From positions 1-6,100 of the forward strand of contig CANJRK010000059.1 of the NCBI GenBank assembly GCA_947476765.1: a stretch of 6,100 nt of DNA, given 5' to 3'. The position numbers and the translations under genes are program-made. Below, one piece after another: positions 5,440 to 6,100 of this stretch (the stretch's first letter is position 1; the number at the start of each line of letters is the position of its first letter). This stretch comes from Actinomycetota bacterium. GTDB taxonomy: Bacteria; Actinomycetota; Actinomycetes; S36-B12; UBA5976. The notes below the pieces were generated by a model. That model was given only the letters and a program-made list of their open reading frames with translations. It was not told the DNA's origin and searched no databases.

Positions 5440-6100
5440 CCATAGGAATTACTTTCGTTCCATAAAGTTCAAGTGATTTCATCAACTTACTATGTGGCAT
5501 TGGGCCGTTAGCGTATTTAAAATCAAAACGCTGTGCGCCAATACTTTCGATCGCGTATGCAATTTTCTTAGCAACAGTCTCAGGTGACCCAACATAAAGT
5601 GATCCCTGGGCAACTTCACTGATGTAGTGATCCTTGTTAACTGGTGCCCAGCCACGCTCGCGACCAATCCGTCCAAACATGGCTTCGTAATGTGGCCATT
5701 GTTCTGCAATTGCTTGCTCGTCGGTTTCGGCGATGTGGCCCGGGGAATGGATGGAAATTGGCTGAGGTGCGCGATCGAACTTGGAAAGTGCGTCCAGATA
5801 CAAGTGTGCAAATGGCGCAAAGCGTGCTGGATCGCCGCCAATAATTGCAAGGGCCAAATTTGCTCCGAGTCGCGCGGCCCTAACTACTGACTCAGGACTT
5901 CCACCAACACCAACTCTTAATGGGATGTGACCACTTTCGCTACGAGGGTAGACCGTTTGATTAGTTAATCTCGCCCGAGTTTGTCCCTGCCAAGTGACAG
6001 GATGCTCTTTCAGTAGCTCAACTAGTAGTTCAAGCTTTTCTTCAAAGAGCACGGCGTAGTCATTTAGTTCATAGCCAAATAACGGAAATGATTCTGTGAA
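5402..6100 (-). CDS. LLM-class (luciferase-like) flavin-dependent oxidoreductase, C-terminal part, cut by window edge
   Basis: The minus-strand frame is open from the right edge to the stop at 5402-5404, giving 232 visible residues; the N-terminal part, including the first flavin-site strands, lies beyond the window. The GTG at 6050-6052 is an internal valine, not a start: the upstream codons read SFPLFGYELNDYAVLFEEK, the family's usual sequence before LELLVELLKE. Other landmarks are TWQGQTRARL, the PLRVGVGGSPESVVRAARLG flavin/phosphate-binding segment, SLYVGSPETVAKKI and RFDFKYANGPMPHSKLMKS near the end, followed by ELYGTKVIP. Members use FMN (some use F420) to oxidise or reduce small molecules, in two-component monooxygenases or reductases; cofactor and substrate are not decided by this part. 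It is transcribed toward capA and overlaps it by 4 bp. Confidence 0.9.
   Translation of the reverse strand, partial: FTESFPLFGYELNDYAVLFEEKLELLVELLKEHPVTWQGQTRARLTNQTVYPRSESGHIPLRVGVGGSPESVVRAARLGANLALAIIGGDPARFAPFAHLYLDALSKFDRAPQPISIHSPGHIAETDEQAIAEQWPHYEAMFGRIGRERGWAPVNKDHYISEVAQGSLYVGSPETVAKKIAYAIESIGAQRFDFKYANGPMPHSKLMKSLELYGTKVIPMVREILSESKASV

Noticed and set aside
5482..5890. Overlapping open frames on both strands within the oxidoreductase (for example 5627-5890 + and 5482-5850 -)
   Set aside because: Shadow frames of a gene with clear family motifs; Cys/Trp/His-rich products unlike real proteins.
1..6100. Search for mobile elements, CRISPR arrays, tRNA/rRNA, toxin-antitoxin or phage-defence genes
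   Set aside because: No transposase or integrase motifs, no regularly spaced repeats, no tRNA-like cloverleaf and no defence-associated domains seen; all coding space is accounted for by the listed genes.

Overview
The window looks like a stretch of chromosome from a low-GC actinobacterium with compact gene spacing. Three things point that way: a maleylpyruvate-isomerase-type enzyme of the mycothiol-dependent (MDMPI) family, which is typical of Actinobacteria; a permease that appears to be leaderless, with a TAnnnT box placed so that transcription would begin at its ATG; and AT-leaning codon use throughout. A freshwater planktonic lineage (Nanopelagicales / acI type) would fit, but that is inference from base composition and gene style. 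No mobile element, CRISPR array, tRNA or rRNA was seen.

Layout. Positions 1-80 are non-coding or the tail of an upstream gene. A complete RmuC-family gene follows (81-1301, +), a membrane-anchored coiled-coil protein with the RmuC nuclease-like core. A 98-bp gap (1302-1399) holds the likely promoter of the next set of genes. Five genes then run in the same direction with small gaps or overlaps, probably as one operon: a 12-TM APC-superfamily amino acid permease (1400-2989); an MDMPI/DinB-like thiol-dependent enzyme (3015-3713); a 70-residue CDGSH iron-sulfur protein (3747-3959); an 86-residue protein that looks like a free-standing C-terminal domain of the DNA polymerase III gamma/tau subunit (3959-4219); and a CapA-family membrane-anchored phosphoesterase-like protein (4233-5405). 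On the opposite strand an LLM-class flavin-dependent oxidoreductase (5402-6100, partial) converges on capA, and the two stop codons share the palindrome TTAA. Its N-terminal part lies beyond the right edge.

How they work together. No single pathway joins the five co-directional genes. The permease would bring in an amino acid or amine. The MDMPI-like and CDGSH proteins both suggest thiol/redox chemistry. The small DnaX-C-like protein would, if real, touch the replisome. CapA-like proteins act at the cell surface. Most of the window is ordinary housekeeping or accessory content. The point most worth a second look is the stand-alone DnaX C-terminal-like ORF translationally coupled to the CDGSH gene. 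I see no convincing evidence of a wholly new system.
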